From positions 9,740,501 to 9,804,500 of the forward strand of contig JAUIMM010000126.1 in NCBI GenBank assembly GCA_031769625.1: 64,000 nucleotides of DNA, written 5' to 3'. This DNA is from Taudactylus pleione (lineage: Eukaryota; Chordata; Amphibia; Anura; Myobatrachidae). The notes under the pieces were generated by a model. The model saw nothing but the letters and a program-made list of their open reading frames with translations. It made no database searches and was not told the origin of the DNA. Both the position numbers and the translations under genes were made by a program. Numbering within the stretch: position 1 is the first letter of the stretch; each line of letters begins with the position of its first letter. Shown piece after piece: positions 1 to 12,577 of this stretch.

Positions 1-1407
1 TGAGCAAAGAGACAAAGATGGTCTGGAGATCAATGGTGAGAGCTATTCCTGCTGTGTGGAGGAGAAAGACGGCTGAGGGAGATGTCCCTATTTTTTTCTG
101 TAATCCTAGAAATGAGCAGGAAGAGAGATGGACCTGTATATATTTCCTTTGTTATTATAATTTTCTAACCCAAGTATTGTGTTAGAGTAGAGAAGGCGTG
201 TAAAAAAAGAGTTCTATTTTTCAACATAGGGCTGGATGATCACTTATTGTATTGGATATGCGGGGACTCCTTGGTCACATGTTACCCACACCATAAGCTA
301 GTGAGGGCAGAGTAAGCAGAGAAATGAGGTGCACTACTTTCCCAGGCAACTTATACCAGCTACACAGTGACACAGGGTTTACAAAATGGGGCCCAAGCAT
401 GTCAAATGAAGTTAGTGCTTGCAAAGCAGCCAGCCAGTACATCACCATCTCTATATATTCACTGTTTGTGAAAATGCTTGGTGCCTCCCCTACCTCATTC
501 ACAAGTAGCACTACAACAACAGCACCCAGACACCCTCCTCATTCACTAACAACACCCCAGCAGAACCCAAACACACCATAATTCACTTCCAGCATGCCAG
601 CAGAACCCAGACCTCCCCAAGCTAAAATGCTCAGAAGGTCAGAATTCCCCTAAGAAACTGGTATAGACCTATGAATTCCTCATCAGTAATAGCTAACTCT
701 AGTTTGGTTTCATATATAGTTTTTTAAACTCTTTGCTGCTGGGGGTTTCCTCAGCCCTGTACTAAGGCCATTTTTAAATTTTGCACTAGACACATTTCAA
801 CATAATTGTCACTAATAGTTTTATTTAGTACACATGCTAATTAAGCCTAGTTTAATATTTTTAGAAGACTTTAGAAAGCTTCTCCAAACAAATATATCAG
901 TGAACGGATGCCAAATTATTGCTTACTGGAAACATTGCAATATCTGACCCAAGGATGAGCTGAGAGCAAACCTGTTATGTTGGCATTGATTCATTGATGA
1001 TATTTGTTTTATTTGGAAATGGGAAGAAACTGCCTTGCTCGACTGTAATATTTACATCTAGGGAAACATCGCACATCATAAAAGTTTGCCCCAAAATATC
1101 TCACTTGATCAATTTGAACAAATATAACATATACTGTATGTACTTAAGAGAAATTAGCAAAGAAACCAAGAGAAACCATTGGAAGTCTTTTTTTTGCAAA
1201 TGGGATATGATAATCAACTTATAAAAGAAGCCAGAGACAAAATAAATATAATTTATAGAAAAGGTTGGTTGAAAAACAAAATAAGAATGTTGCAACAAAA
1301 AAGATGACTTCCAATGGGCCTTTGCCTCATAATACAATAACCAATAAAATAAATTAAAAACATTGCACCAAAACATTGAACCAAAACATTGTAAAGTATT
1401 AAAAAAG
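1..1407. other. Unassigned intergenic DNA left of the L1 element
   Basis: AT-rich sequence. The short open frames on either strand show no motif I recognise. No repeat with clear ends was seen. It ends at the heptamer ACCCCAT (1408-1414), which recurs just after the poly(A) tail of the following L1 and so is probably that element's target duplication. Confidence 0.5.
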
Positions 1408-1504
1408 ACCCCATGGACTTCTGGTTCCGGTCTGATGGAGTGAGGAAGCCTCCGATTCAGGCTCCGTCTCCGACCACCGGGATACACCTAATAACGGCAA
1501 TTTT

Positions 1505-2481
1505 TTGCCTCCATCAGCCACTCGCATCACTCCCTACCTCCCGCTGCACAGAATGGACTGCTATGTCCTCGCTGCCTCCCAGACACCGCAGCAGCAGAAC
1601 CGTCAGGAGAAAAGGCGCGCGTCTGGCAACATGGCGCCGACCGCGGGTCCCGATCCTGCCTCTCCCAGCTCCAAAAAAACAATAGTGGAGTCTGACATCT
1701 CAACAGCGCCCCAGGTAAGCCACCCACTAGACTCCCCTGTCACATATGGGGATGTTGTGGAGGCTATACAATCGGCTATGGCCCCGCTACTAACACAAGC
1801 TGTGCAGGATATTTCACAGCAGCTGCAGTGCTTAACAAACAGAGTCACACAGGCAGAATATCAGATGGGAGCAACAGTTCATGAGGTTGAGATATTGAAA
1901 CAATCTGTACAGAAGCTCACCTCAGAAAATCACCAAATCCATAATAAATTAGATGACATGGAAAACCGTGCCCGTTGAAACAATATACGCCTAGTGGGGT
2001 TACCTGAATCCATGAAAGGAGCCTCCCTGGCACACTTTGTGCGTAACACATTACCATCCTTATTGGGGATCACTCAAGAATGTAGTGACTTAGTCATTGA
2101 AAGAGTCCATAGGGTGGGACCCCTTCCTTCTCCGAGCAACCACGCCCTAGAGTCACCCTCTTCAAGTGCCTTAACTACTTGCATAAGGCAGCATTCTGGT
2201 CAGCTTCTCGCCATATCAAAAACCTGACATGGGAAGGCCACAAATTATATGTCTTTCAAGACTATTCTGTGGAACTAACTAAGGCCAGGAAAGTGTTTTC
2301 GCCTACTTGCTCAAAGCTAATCTCAGAAGGCCGCAAGTTCAGCTTATTGTACCCTGCTCGCCTTCGTATATATGATGGAGCTTCACATGTCGATTTTAAT
2401 ACCCCAGCTGACGCATCAGGGTATTTAGAGGAATTATCCCAAGCTGCAGATGCCGATATTGGTGACTCTCCTTCAGGCTAA
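1505..2481 (+). pseudogene. L1 ORF1 (RNA-binding chaperone), broken
   Basis: ORF1 proteins of L1 elements trimerise through a coiled coil and coat the element RNA. The first part (to 1978) has a Pro/Ser-rich N-terminus, then a heptad-rich segment (about residues 75-150) ending in MENRAR. The next codon is TGA where the family has an arginine. The same frame then continues with NNIRLVGLPES, the conserved start of the L1 RRM-like domain. Near 2150 the frame shifts and the C-terminal domain follows (RPRVTLFK-like start, then KNLTWEGHKLYVFQDYS), ending at 2481. One stop and one frameshift therefore inactivate it. Confidence 0.85.
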
Positions 2482-3071
2482 GGCTAATTATACCATTTAA
2501 CCCATGAGGTTCTTATATATTACTGTCTATATTCTTAACTTAATACCAATCGCGATATTGTGATATGTCTATCTTCCTCCTTAAACTACCTACTGTACGA
2601 ATTTTTGCATTTTAGATCTTATAAGAGCAGATGTCTCAAAATTCTGTGTCTAATCATTTATAATAATATGTTGTGGGTAATTCATTTGTAAGATGATGCC
2701 TAAAGTTATAATTATTATTCCATAATTCCTGGTTAAGCACGGGTTGGTGCTATATGTTAAATATTATCTGTTAAAATCCTGGTGGTTGTGATGGAACCGG
2801 ACCTCACACACACTGGCAATTTGTATCGCAGTTATTGCCTGTTAATTATTTCTATAAAGTCTTATCTTCCGGAAGAACGGGGTACAACCCGTAAATCATT
2901 GTTAACAGCATATTCATTTTTATAACATGTTTTTGCTCCTTTTGTCTTGTCTCCCCTTTGACCTCCCTTTCTACCCTCCCCTCTTACTGATCCCTTCCTC
3001 CCCTTATTGGTATATTATCTTTTTCTTGAAGGTTGATTGGCCTATGACATTACTAATTTCACTACTATACT

Positions 3072-6000
3072 ATGACTGACCTAAAGATTGGTTCCTTAAA
3101 TGTAGGGGGCTTCAATTCCCTGGCAAAGCGACGGAAAATACTCCTTTATTTGAATAAACAAAATCTAGATATGGTCTGCCTATAGGAAACTCATTTAGTC
3201 CCAGAGGAAATCGCGATGCTGAACATACTTAATTGGAAGGTTCTAGGGTCCAGCTCTTTTAATTCCAAAGCCAGAGGAGTGGCTATTTTAATAAAACTCC
3301 ACATCCCTGTAGAAATTATACAAACCCACACAGATCTACATGGTAGATTTGTGACTATGCATATTAAGATCAGAGGTTTTGCATATATTCTCTCTAGTGT
3401 CTATGCCCCAAACCAATATTCCAAAGTATTTTTTCAAAAACTATTAGCTCATTTATCCCCTCTCCTCCAGATCCCTTTAATCCTATGCGGAGATTTCAAT
3501 TTAATTTCTTCTGAAATCCTAGATAAATCCCAACACATACGTCGCCCCCCTCCCTTACCCAAATGGGGCATTGCCTCTATAACACAACATCTTCAAACTA
3601 TAGATGTCTGGAGAGCCCTACACCCAATCGATAGGGAATATACCTGCTTATCTGCGGCACACCATACTCTATCTAGGATAGACTACATTTTCATGTCACA
3701 GGTACTGTTTCCTAATATCACAGACTCCCAAATAGAAGCTATCTTGGTCTCTGACCATCTCTGATAACGGCCACCCTGCATATCCCTGAGTCATCTGGGT
3801 CCTCAAAATCCTGGAAATTTCCATCCTACTTATCAAAATCTATTAGATTCAGACAAAGTCTGGAAACCGTGTGGGAGGAATACAAAAATGACAATACCCT
3901 ACACCTTGAGACTGACCCACTTTTGTTCTGGATGTCGGCAAAAGCTGTTATAAGAGGTGCAATAATCTCAAATGTCACTGATATAAACAAAAAATATGCC
4001 ACGCAATATTTGAAATACCAGTCAGACCTCACAACAACATTCCAACAATATAAATCCAACCCTTCCCCTCAAACTAAACAATTTTATGTCTTGGCCAAGA
4101 CTCACTTTGACGAATTCTTGGGAGGCATGTGGGAAAATATATTTTTTCTGTAAATTACTGATACCATAAATTTGGTAACAAGACGGGGAAACTCCTCACT
4201 AACCTACTCAAAGGATCCCATTCTCCCGCAGTGGTACAACCACTCATAAATGATAAAGGCTCTCTCACAACATCTAACAAAGAAATAGTAGAAATACTAC
4301 ACTCCTTTTATACCAACCTCTACTCTTCCACCACATCCAGTAATCAAACAACTTCCTCCGATGCTCCTATCCTTCCTGCTTTCTGGGACTCCCTGCCTTG
4401 TCCTCAAATCACTACAGACATGTCACAAACCCTTATGGCTCCAATAACATTAGAGGAAATACAACACACTGTCCAACACCTCAAAAGCGACAAAGCTCCA
4501 GGCCCAGATGGGTATAGTGGAGATTTTTATAAAATATTGTTACCCCACATAGGTGATTCACTAATATTGGTACTAAACTCCCTGCTCAAAGCTGACACCT
4601 TACCTCCACATTTCAACTCTGCCACCTTAAAGTTCTTCCAAAACCTGGAAAAGATCTTTCTCTCCCAGGCTCTTACCGCCCGATATCCCTTCTAAATCTG
4701 GATTATAAATTATTAACGAAAATTCTTGCGGACCGGGTTAAAGTTATTCTCCCACACATAATTCATACAGGCACTCAGAAGTTAACATCAGAAGAGTAAT
4801 CTCAGCTATATATGCATCCACCTCGAATCAACATACCCAATCGAATGCAATCCTTTCCCTAGATGCCGAAAAGGCATTCGATCTAATCGAATGGGATCAT
4901 TTGTTCAAGACACTTTCCATCTTTGGATTCCCCGAACCTTTCATAAACATACTAAAAATTCTATATTATAAACCCCAAACACAAATTATTTGTAATGGTT
5001 TTACATCCCCTTCTATTTTCATTCAGAAAGGTACAAGGCAGGGGTGTCCTCTCTCACCACTTTTATTCGCTATAGCATTGTAGCCATTGGCGATAGCTCT
5101 TAGGGCTTCCCCTTCCATTACAGGTATCAATATCTCAAATGTCACTCTGAAAGTATCCCTATTTGCAGATGACATGCTTCTCTTCGTCTCAAACCCTTTA
5201 TCATCTATTCCAGAAATCCTAAAACTGATAGACTCCTTTAGTAAAATCGCAGGATAGCATATTAATATTTCTAAATCTTAATTATTATACCTTAACCAAC
5301 CTAACAACACGAATAGCCTTTGCCTCCCTCTATCAATATTCAAAATGGCTCCTAATAAACTCACTTACCTGGGGATCCAGATTACAGCCAATCTCTGTAA
5401 GCTTTATGAAGAAAATTTCTCTCCCATGATTTCTAGGGTACTGTGGATGTTAAATAATTGGAAATTACTCCCTCTTTCACTCCTGGGCAGGGTGGCGGTA
5501 CTCAAAAGCATTATCTTTCCAAAAATGTTTTATCTAATGAGGATGTTACCAATTTCCCTGAAAAAAACAGACGTTTTACGTCTACGCTCAGCCATGAATC
5601 AGTTTAAGTGGCGTGGGAGAAAACCAAAAATAGCTGTGACTGAACTCATAACTCCCAGAGGAAGGAGGGGATTGGGAGTCCCAGATTTTGCATCCTATTC
5701 TATCTCCGTGCTAGCTAGATATGCAATAGACTGGATCTTAGGAAAGAATACATTCACTGATGTTCAATTAGATGAGGCTCTTTTTTATCCTCTGTCCCCA
5801 GGAGCTTTACTCCACTGAATACCCTCGCAAATTCCCTTTAACATCCTTCAAAATATAAAATTTCGTGACATTTACTATACATGGATCTCTCTAAACAAGA
5901 ATTTTAAACAAGACCCACTCTACTCCGCATATATTCCTCTATAGGGCAACCCTGCCTTCCCTCCCTCCCTGTCCAATAATTACTTCTCACTCTGGAGAGA

Positions 6001-6930
6001 GAAAGGCCTAACAAACTCTTCTCAAGTATTTGACCCGGGAGGACAAATATATAAATTTTCAGACATTAGGGAGAAATACAACATACCTCAGTCACACTTC
6101 TATATGTATTTACAAGTGAGACATTACCTTTCATCGGTACAATATATTAAACGCAGATATTTCACAAATACGGACTTATTACAATCCACCATAAGATTAT
6201 GCGAAAAACTCACATGTCGCATTAAATTTATATACCTCCCTCTAGTTAACAGCTTTGAGAGTTCTGGTGGGGACAGAATGATCAAACAATGGCAGAAAGA
6301 CCTCCCAAATCTATTGTCTTCAGAAAAATTGTTTGATCACTATGACTCGACGATGAAAATCCTTAACTCCTCGTACCTACAAGAAGTACATTTGCGTACT
6401 ATACAAAGAGCATATACCTCTCCTGCACAACGCTCCCATTTCTCCCCACACCTTACAGGAGAATGCCCTAAATGTCAATGTACACTTGCATCTTTCTTTC
6501 ACTGTTTCTGGACATGCCAGAAAATTATACGTTTCTGGAACAAAGTGATAGCCTTTATTGATGAGTTATTATCCACTCGGTTTTCACCTGACCCTCTGGC
6601 CTGTCTATGTGTCGACCTCACCAATTGGAACATAACCCCCTCCACTACCCCCCATATTCCTATTGATAATAGGAATATCCTATGATAGTGACGATATCGA
6701 AAAAGATCATATTGACACATTGGATTTCCAGATCCTCTCCCTCTCTCGCTGAAGTTAAGGTAAAACTTCTCCAATTTATGTATTTCGATAGGAAATCCAC
6801 ACAACCACATATAGAAAGAGGGTCTGTGACCTTTTATAAAAAATGGGGTCTCTATATTGATAAATTGGAACAATCTACTCAAACACAAATACATAACATT
6901 TTTGAGACAACAGAGTGGTTTCTCCACTGA
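3072..6930 (+). pseudogene. L1/Tx1 ORF2 (endonuclease-reverse transcriptase), multiply broken
   Basis: ORF2 nicks target DNA and primes reverse transcription there. It starts at ATG 3072 (MTDLKIGSLNVGG), the usual APE-type endonuclease opening. A TAG near 3182 interrupts CL-ETHL. Further endonuclease boxes follow: CGDFNLI near 3487, SRIDYIFMS near 3680 and SDHL near 3755. Reverse transcriptase boxes include KAPGPDGYSGDFYK near 4495, LDAEKAFDLIEWDHL near 4860, GTRQGCPLSPLLF near 5030, and FADDM at 5162-5176 as the catalytic Asp pair. The C-terminal Cys/His segment (CPKCQC...HCFWTCQKI) lies at about 6465-6530. Stops and frameshifts near 3765, 4150, 4690, 5083, 5257 and 5818 show it is dead. Confidence 0.9.
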
Positions 6931-7361
6931 CAGCTTTCGATAGCCCCCTAACAACCTCAACTATATCAACAATCTCTAGAGCATTTTATATGTGATTATT
7001 CTTCATTGTAAGGTCACAATTGTGGAAATTCTCAGGCCTCACGTCAAGCCATCTTTATTAATATAATGTTCATTCCCCTATCTTCCCCCCGTGTTCTTTC
7101 CTACCCCTTTCTGTATTTGTCTATATGTTGCTTTACTATCCTGGGTATCTTAATCAATTACTTCGGAATATTGTTACTCCTTTAACAATTTACTCCTTTT
7201 TCTTCATACATCGGAATGTAAGATGATACATGCCAACGAGGAGTCCAAATATTATCTATCTTAGCTAACACCTTTTATCCCTCTGGGACACTATGTTTAT
7301 GTTTATTCGAAACAGACGCTTAGCAACAATAGGATATTATATTATACAATGTTATTATTGT

Positions 7362-8289
7362 AATTGAAAAAATTGGCTGCGCTCAATTCTGCACACTAAA
7401 TATATATATTATAAATCACACTATAGTGAAAAATACATAAAAAGATTTTTAATATGGCAATATTATACACAGATGAAAAATATTAAAAAATGTGTGGAAC
7501 ATGTATATGTTCCTAATAGAAATACATACATACATACAAACAACATATATTACTATCAATATTGAATAAAACAGGTTAAATGGATGTAGTCAGTGTTCCT
7601 GGTCATATTGGGTCAGAAGAAAAAGAATGAATGTTTCTCTTGGATAAAATACACTGTATCTGTGGTAACTTGTGAATTAATTGCAGCAATTGAATATATT
7701 GTTGCTATTGAATAGCACGGAATGAGCTCACCCGATACTGCTAGGGATGTCGTCTGTGATCTGCAGATCAGGGGTCTCAGTATTCCATGTATAATGCTGT
7801 GTTTGTCCCAAATCTTACAGCGCTTGTACTATTTCTATCCGTCACTGGAAATCAAGTTGTCTCCCTCTTATAATGGAAAATCTTAATGTTGTTGCACCGC
7901 TCCGTGTTAGGCAGTATATAGTTACTGGTGGAGCCGCCGGCCGGCTCAGCTGCACAAACACCCGGGAGCGGGCACCTGCAGTGATGGACAATGTACCCGC
8001 TGAGGCTTCACACTGGTCTGGACACCCGACCGGACTCCCCCCGTGCACGAAGGAGTGGCAAATGTAGGTATCTACAGAGGCAGTCGGGCAATGTGGCTCT
8101 CAATGTAAGCTCCTTGGCTGTTTGTAATTCGCTGGAGTCTGTCTATTAGGAGAGCATAATCGCTGTTTGGTTCAGGATAATGTGTCCGCTTAAAAGGGAG
8201 AGAAGTGGCTGCTTTCTGGATCATGTACCACAGGATCAGCTGTATGGGCTCAACGCGTTTCTGTGTGTCTACACACCTTCGTCAGGAGC
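7362..8289 (-). mobile_element. Noncoding Penelope-like (pLTR-like) insertion inside the L1 3' UTR
   Basis: The 13-mer ATGTTATTATTGT sits at 7349-7361 and again at 8290-8302, bracketing 928 bp that interrupt the L1 3' UTR. I see no coding region in the insert. On the minus strand its very first bases form a hammerhead-ribozyme-like motif. Eukaryotic PLE terminal repeats are known to carry hammerheads, which is the main basis for the call. The other end reads ...GAGCGCAGCC on the minus strand, like the GGCGCT at 59316 next to the coding PLE remnant. An alternative is another hammerhead-bearing nonautonomous retroelement. Confidence 0.6.
8248..8289 (-). ncRNA. Hammerhead ribozyme-like motif (type I, short stem III)
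   Basis: Read on the minus strand from 8289: GCUC, then the core CUGACGA (8285-8279), a stem-loop, the core GAAA (8261-8258), a minimal stem III CGCG closed by A-U, UU at the cleavage position, then GAGC (8251-8248). GAGC pairs perfectly with the first GCUC to form stem I. Stem II is GUGUG/CACAC (8276-8272 with 8267-8263), capped by UAGA, with AG against A unpaired at its base, so it is slightly off the canonical form. The short GC stem III matches hammerheads of amphibian retroelements, which are thought to act as dimers. Activity is not shown by sequence. Confidence 0.7.
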
Positions 8290-8440
8290 ATGTTATTATT
8301 GTGGCTTTTAAGCAATATCTCAAGCAACTATGTAGACACTATAGAAACTGTAAATTGCTATATGTTTCTCTTTTATTTGCTGTATGTCTTATATCTTTGA
8401 AAAACTCGAATAAAAAAGATTTAAAAAAAAAATACCCCAT

Positions 8441-10240
8441 TATGAAAAGTAAAATCCCTTATTATCAAATTTGGAGGACTCATATAAGAAGAACTGATGG
8501 CAGAATATGCAGGAAGTGGTTCAAACCACAAGGCTGGGGGACTGGCCCAAGTGTCATTCACATATTTTTTAGCCTATACAATTTATAAAGGACTGGGTTA
8601 GCAGAGGCTTTAAGATATGTTGCCTTACTAGGACTTAAGCCTCTTTGTCGATGGATCTTTCTCACCCACACTCCCTCCTTGTTTTTTGTTTTCATTGCCT
8701 TGTTGTTGTTTCTGTTCTAGATACTAGCTATGTTTGGTTTGCGGGAAAGCATTTTATAAAAACAGACTGGCTGCAAGTTTTGAGTTGTAAGCCCAAAGTT
8801 ATATTTATATTTGTTTTGGGGTGTGCTCACCTTTGTGACTATTTTGTACCTGCACCACCTTTATGGGGACAGAAAACACCTAAATTATAGGAATGGTAGT
8901 CAAGTTTAGAAGGGGGAGTTGGATACCAAAGTTAATTTAGGTTAGTAGTGCATTGTAGGTTTTCGTTGTGTTTTTGCCCATACTTTCTTTAAGTACTCAC
9001 TAATATTTACATTTATTGTTATTTAAATAAATAGCTGACCTAATATGAATCCAAACTTTGTGTCCTTGTGTTTATTTTAGAGTAAGTTATATCAATGTTA
9101 GTGTTATTAATTATGTGATTGAGATGAGAGACACCCGTCAGCCAATAGTAGGTTTATAGAACAGAAAGCTCTTTCACTGCAGTAATTAAAAAATGTGCAA
9201 AACAGTGAAAGGTGCCAAAAATAAAATGGAAGAATTAAGGGTGAATCATACAAAATTGATAAATTCAGGATGTAACACACAAAATAATATTAATGTTAAT
9301 AGAATGTTCTTGTACGTGTTTTTATGTAGGGTGTAGGGTGGACAATGAGACCCCTTATAGTCCACCTTGCTAAATACATATATACTATAAACTTGTATGT
9401 TAAAGCAGTACATAGTTGTTTGGAACAACATATTTAAATATTTAAGGCGATTGATCATGTCCCTCCAGAGCGGAGACACAACAATATTGAAACGCAAATG
9501 GCTTAATTAGTAATTAAATGAATTTATTGCCTAACAAATTTAACATCAACTTTGAGTTCAAGTGGTTTTTCATAAAGTTATTAAGCAGTGTTACACTGTT
9601 TTGATTATGTTTTTTTCTGTTGCTGATTTGATATATTTGTTATTTATAGATTGTATTTTCTACTTTTTATATAGGATATATGAAATGATTTGCTGTTGCT
9701 GATGGTGGAACACAAACATAGTTAAGATGCAGTATTAATACTTTGGCTTCCTATGGATGGAATACAAACACGAAGTTCTGGTTTGCTGGTATGACAACAT
9801 CCAGTTGAACCACATACTTTCCGCAATAGAAAATTAAGGTTTATTCAGACATTTTAATTTAAAAATAAAAAATGCCTAGTTTTTCCCTTCCCTCTTGTCT
9901 CCCATACTTACCATCAATAGTTTCCTTTCCCCCTCACGCTCCTCTCCTCCCATTCCTTGTACAAAAAAGTTTTACTCATTCATTATTGCATTGAGTAGTC
10001 ATACCCCTGCACAACTATCTACCATTTGCTATTAATACTTTTGATCAGCTGTATCTGTACCAAAATGAGTTTCCCTTGCTCTCCCCTATCCTGCTTTCTG
10101 CCCCCATCCCTATCAATATAATTTCAAAAAGTAAATAAATATTCACTGGATTTAATCCTTAAACAGTTTAAAAACTATGGGGTTATCTGTTTTTGCCAAG
10201 CCAAATCTCAGGTGTGCAAACAATGTTATCCACATCTGCC
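8441..10240. other. Unassigned AT-rich intergenic DNA
   Basis: I see no coding homology, RNA gene or delimited repeat here. Short open frames on both strands have no recognisable motif. Confidence 0.4.
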
Positions 10241-10248
10241 AAATAGAT

Positions 10249-10386
10249 ACATGGAAAAAAGCATTCAGTATGCACAAAGGACATTATGAGTATTAAATCA
10301 TGCCTTTTGGTCTCAGTCGTGCACTAGCTGTATTTCAAGCCCTCATTAATGTTTTATTAAGAGATTTTCTGGGCAAAAGTGTATTT
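10249..10386 (+). pseudogene. Gypsy reverse transcriptase fragment
   Basis: About 45 codons read TWKKAFSMHKGHYEY, a stop, then IMPFGLSRALAVFQALIN and LLRDFLGKSVF. This matches the conserved Ty3/Gypsy stretch just before the catalytic YLDD box (W-K-T-A-F, GHYEY, MPFGL-NAP, FQ-LIN). The YLDD box is missing: the next bases do not continue the domain. It is an isolated scrap with no LTR nearby. Confidence 0.75.
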
Positions 10387-10532
10387 TTATCTGCTTCTCA
10401 TCTCATGAGGTCAATGGGTGGAGGGAGAAGGAGGGGGGGGCAAGGCAATTACAGAAATTATCAGATAAACCGTTTCTGAAACTTGTAAAATGTGAATTTG
10501 AGAGACAAAGTTTAATTTCTGGAGTACTGTAT

Positions 10533-10795
10533 CAGGGGCATCTTTAGAGAGGATGGGGCCCGTGTGCATCCCCCATCATGGGCCCCCTCCTCTCATCCCG
10601 GTGGCCGGCAGCCAACTGACATGGCTGGCCAGCCACCACAGAATCAGTAGACTCTGGCACAGAGTCTACTGTGCATGCGCAGATCACCAGTGAAATGGCA
10701 CATCTGCCGTTTTCCCTGCGATTTTCTCACAGCGCATGCGCAAAGCACCGGTAAAATGTCCCTGCTTGACTTCCCCTAGTTATGCCACTGAGATG
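10533..10795. repeat. Interspersed MITE-like repeat, ends uncertain
   Basis: It starts near CAGGGGCATCTTTAGAG and holds GGGGCCCGTG/CATGGGCCCC and two GCGCATGCGCA-type palindromes. The opening resembles the CAGGGGTGTAG end of the element at 35508. A matching right end is not clear, so the boundaries are approximate. Confidence 0.4.
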
Positions 10796-11155
10796 GAGTG
10801 CACTACTGTGCTTTCCATTATACTCCTTTACATGAACCATCTGAACCTTTACCAAGATGGCCACTGTTCTTTAGTCTGCGTATGCGCGGCACCATCTTGA
10901 CTCACTGCGTTTGAACACCACTTTAGTTTATGGATGTTTGTACTTAGCTCTATGGAGGACCCTCTGTAATCCTGCCAACATACAAGACATTCTAGTCCTT
11001 TGTATGCTCTGCTCCATCTCTGCTGCATGTACTGTATACATAATTATCAGTGTGGCTGTACTGAAACTGTGCACTACTATAAATACAAGCTCCTGCTTCA
11101 GTTTATCTGGCTGGTGTGTCTACCAAACTACCATCCCCTGGTGTCTAAAATGTAA

Positions 11156-11531
11156 TAGAAATGTGCGCGGATCCCCATGTTTTGCTTTTGGCAAAACCAC
11201 TCTCAAATGTTATGGTTTTGCTTTTGGGTCGGTTTGGTCTTTTGATTTCTTTAAAAAATTAATAACATCAAATCATGTAACTTGGATCTGTTTCTGTTCC
11301 TATAGTATCATCAACATCAATAAAATTTCCAGTCATTTCCAGTCAATTTTGACCGATTTTGGCACCTAAAATCACAATGGAGGGACTTATATGCAATTAG
11401 AAACATGCAAGATCCAATTTTCAGCTAAGAGATCCGATTTGCGGGAAAATCCGAACCGGGACTTGGTTCAACTCAGAGCCCCAAAGTTCGGGTGTGTTTG
11501 GCTTTCAGCAAAACTGTACCGCTCATCTCTA
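11156..11531. mobile_element. Short hAT MITE of the TAGRGATGNGCGG family
   Basis: The left end is TAGAAATGTGCGCGG; the right end, on the complement, is TAGAGATGAGCGG. Both fit the YARNG start typical of hAT termini. Internal text (CCAGTCATTTCCAGTCAATTT near 11330) recurs in the larger relative near 27530, linking it to the copies at 27327, 39347 and 61940. The flanking octamers match only partly, so the target duplication has decayed. Confidence 0.65.
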
Positions 11532-11637
11532 CTATTTAATAGCTATGTACAGCACAAAATAGTATACACATATAGTATCAACACAACTCCCAGAGCCAAA
11601 CAAAAAACACCAAGAAAAAAACATTTTTAACAGTGCT

Positions 11638-12572
11638 TTTACTCAAAGTTGCCAGTGGTTTCATTTAGACTGCATGCAATTTAGGGGTCTGAGGTTTCAT
11701 CCTCCAAACTGCTGGATAATAAGTCCTTGTTAGGGACTGTGTTTGTTGTGGACCTGGAGTGGAAACAGGAGCAGACATCTGAACAGGTTTAAACTGAAAG
11801 GTGGGTTGTTTAATGTGAATGTTCGTAGACATGAATAATAAGATAAACTAAAGTCCAGTAATAAACAAACTGATATATGTGGCTGAAGGGTACTGTAGTG
11901 AATGGGAGTAAATGAATGTCCAGATCAGTGACAGAGATGAATCCAGATAGACTGTGAGAGTGAAGTGGATATCCTGGTTTGCTGAATAGTGGCTGAAGGG
12001 GATATCCGGTAATGCTGTGATGATGGCTGAAAAGGAAATCCAGAAATGCTGTGATGATGGCTGAAAGGGAAATCTGGAAATGCTGCGCAGGAATGGGTTA
12101 ACTGAGGAGACAGGTTCAGGCAGGAGTGGGTCTGGTGGAAGGTGCAGGGCTGATCTCCAGCAGAGAACAAGGCAGAGTGGTGCAGGCTATGCAGGGAGCC
12201 AGAGGCCGACAAGGAGCTAGAGCAAGCACCGGAACACAAGTCTAGGGTAAACGTTGCACTTGCAACTACAGGGAGCTCCAAACACCCTTAAGTAACCAGT
12301 AGTGGAACGTGATAGGCTAGAGAGAGCAGGTGACCTACAGATGATTGGCCTGCTATGTTACATGGCCAAAGACAACATGATGGTGCCCAGACACCTGTGA
12401 CGCAGAGACACCGCTAGACTGACCCTTGCCAGGATGGCCCAATGCTGGCAGACCTCTGCATACAGCCAATGCCAGTCTCTACACACCAGCTCCCCCAACA
12501 GAAGGACCACGCCACAGCGCCCTCACCGGTAAGGACCGTAAGCCTCCACACTGCGAAACCCTGGTCGTGACA
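11638..12572 (-). mobile_element. Probable solo LTR (Gypsy-like), minus orientation
   Basis: On the minus strand it opens TGTCACGACCAGGG, like the LTR of the GMR1-type element at 40419 (TGTCACGACCAGCC). GTGCT flanks both sides (11633-11637 and 12573-12577), a possible 5-bp duplication, although the opposite end lacks a clean terminal CA. A 36-bp unit is repeated about three times near 11970-12090 (AATGCTGTGATGATGGCTGA). A TTAAGTA element near 12290 could be its minus-strand promoter. No coding is seen. Confidence 0.5.
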
Positions 12573-12577
12573 GTGCT

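Larger units (their letters stand above)
1415..8433 (+). mobile_element. L1/Tx1-type LINE, near full length, inactive, split by a PLE-like insertion
   Basis: The order is that of an L1-clade LINE: 5' UTR, ORF1 (about 1505-2481), ORF2 with endonuclease, reverse transcriptase and C-terminal CCHC (about 3072-6930), then a 3' UTR. The 3' UTR resumes after an insertion at 7362-8289 and ends in AATAAA (8409-8414) and a short A-run. ACCCCAT occurs at 1408-1414 and 8434-8440, a plausible 7-bp target-site duplication. Without the insertion the element is about 6.1 kb, normal for Tx1/L1. Several stops and frameshifts make it inactive. The frog-type FADD reverse transcriptase box and the insert-free length favour the Tx1-like branch. 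Confidence 0.9.

Noticed and set aside
11925..12281. 118-aa minus-strand frame rich in Ser/His/Phe
   Set aside because: Lies in a probable LTR with a 36-bp repeat; no domain and low-complexity composition.
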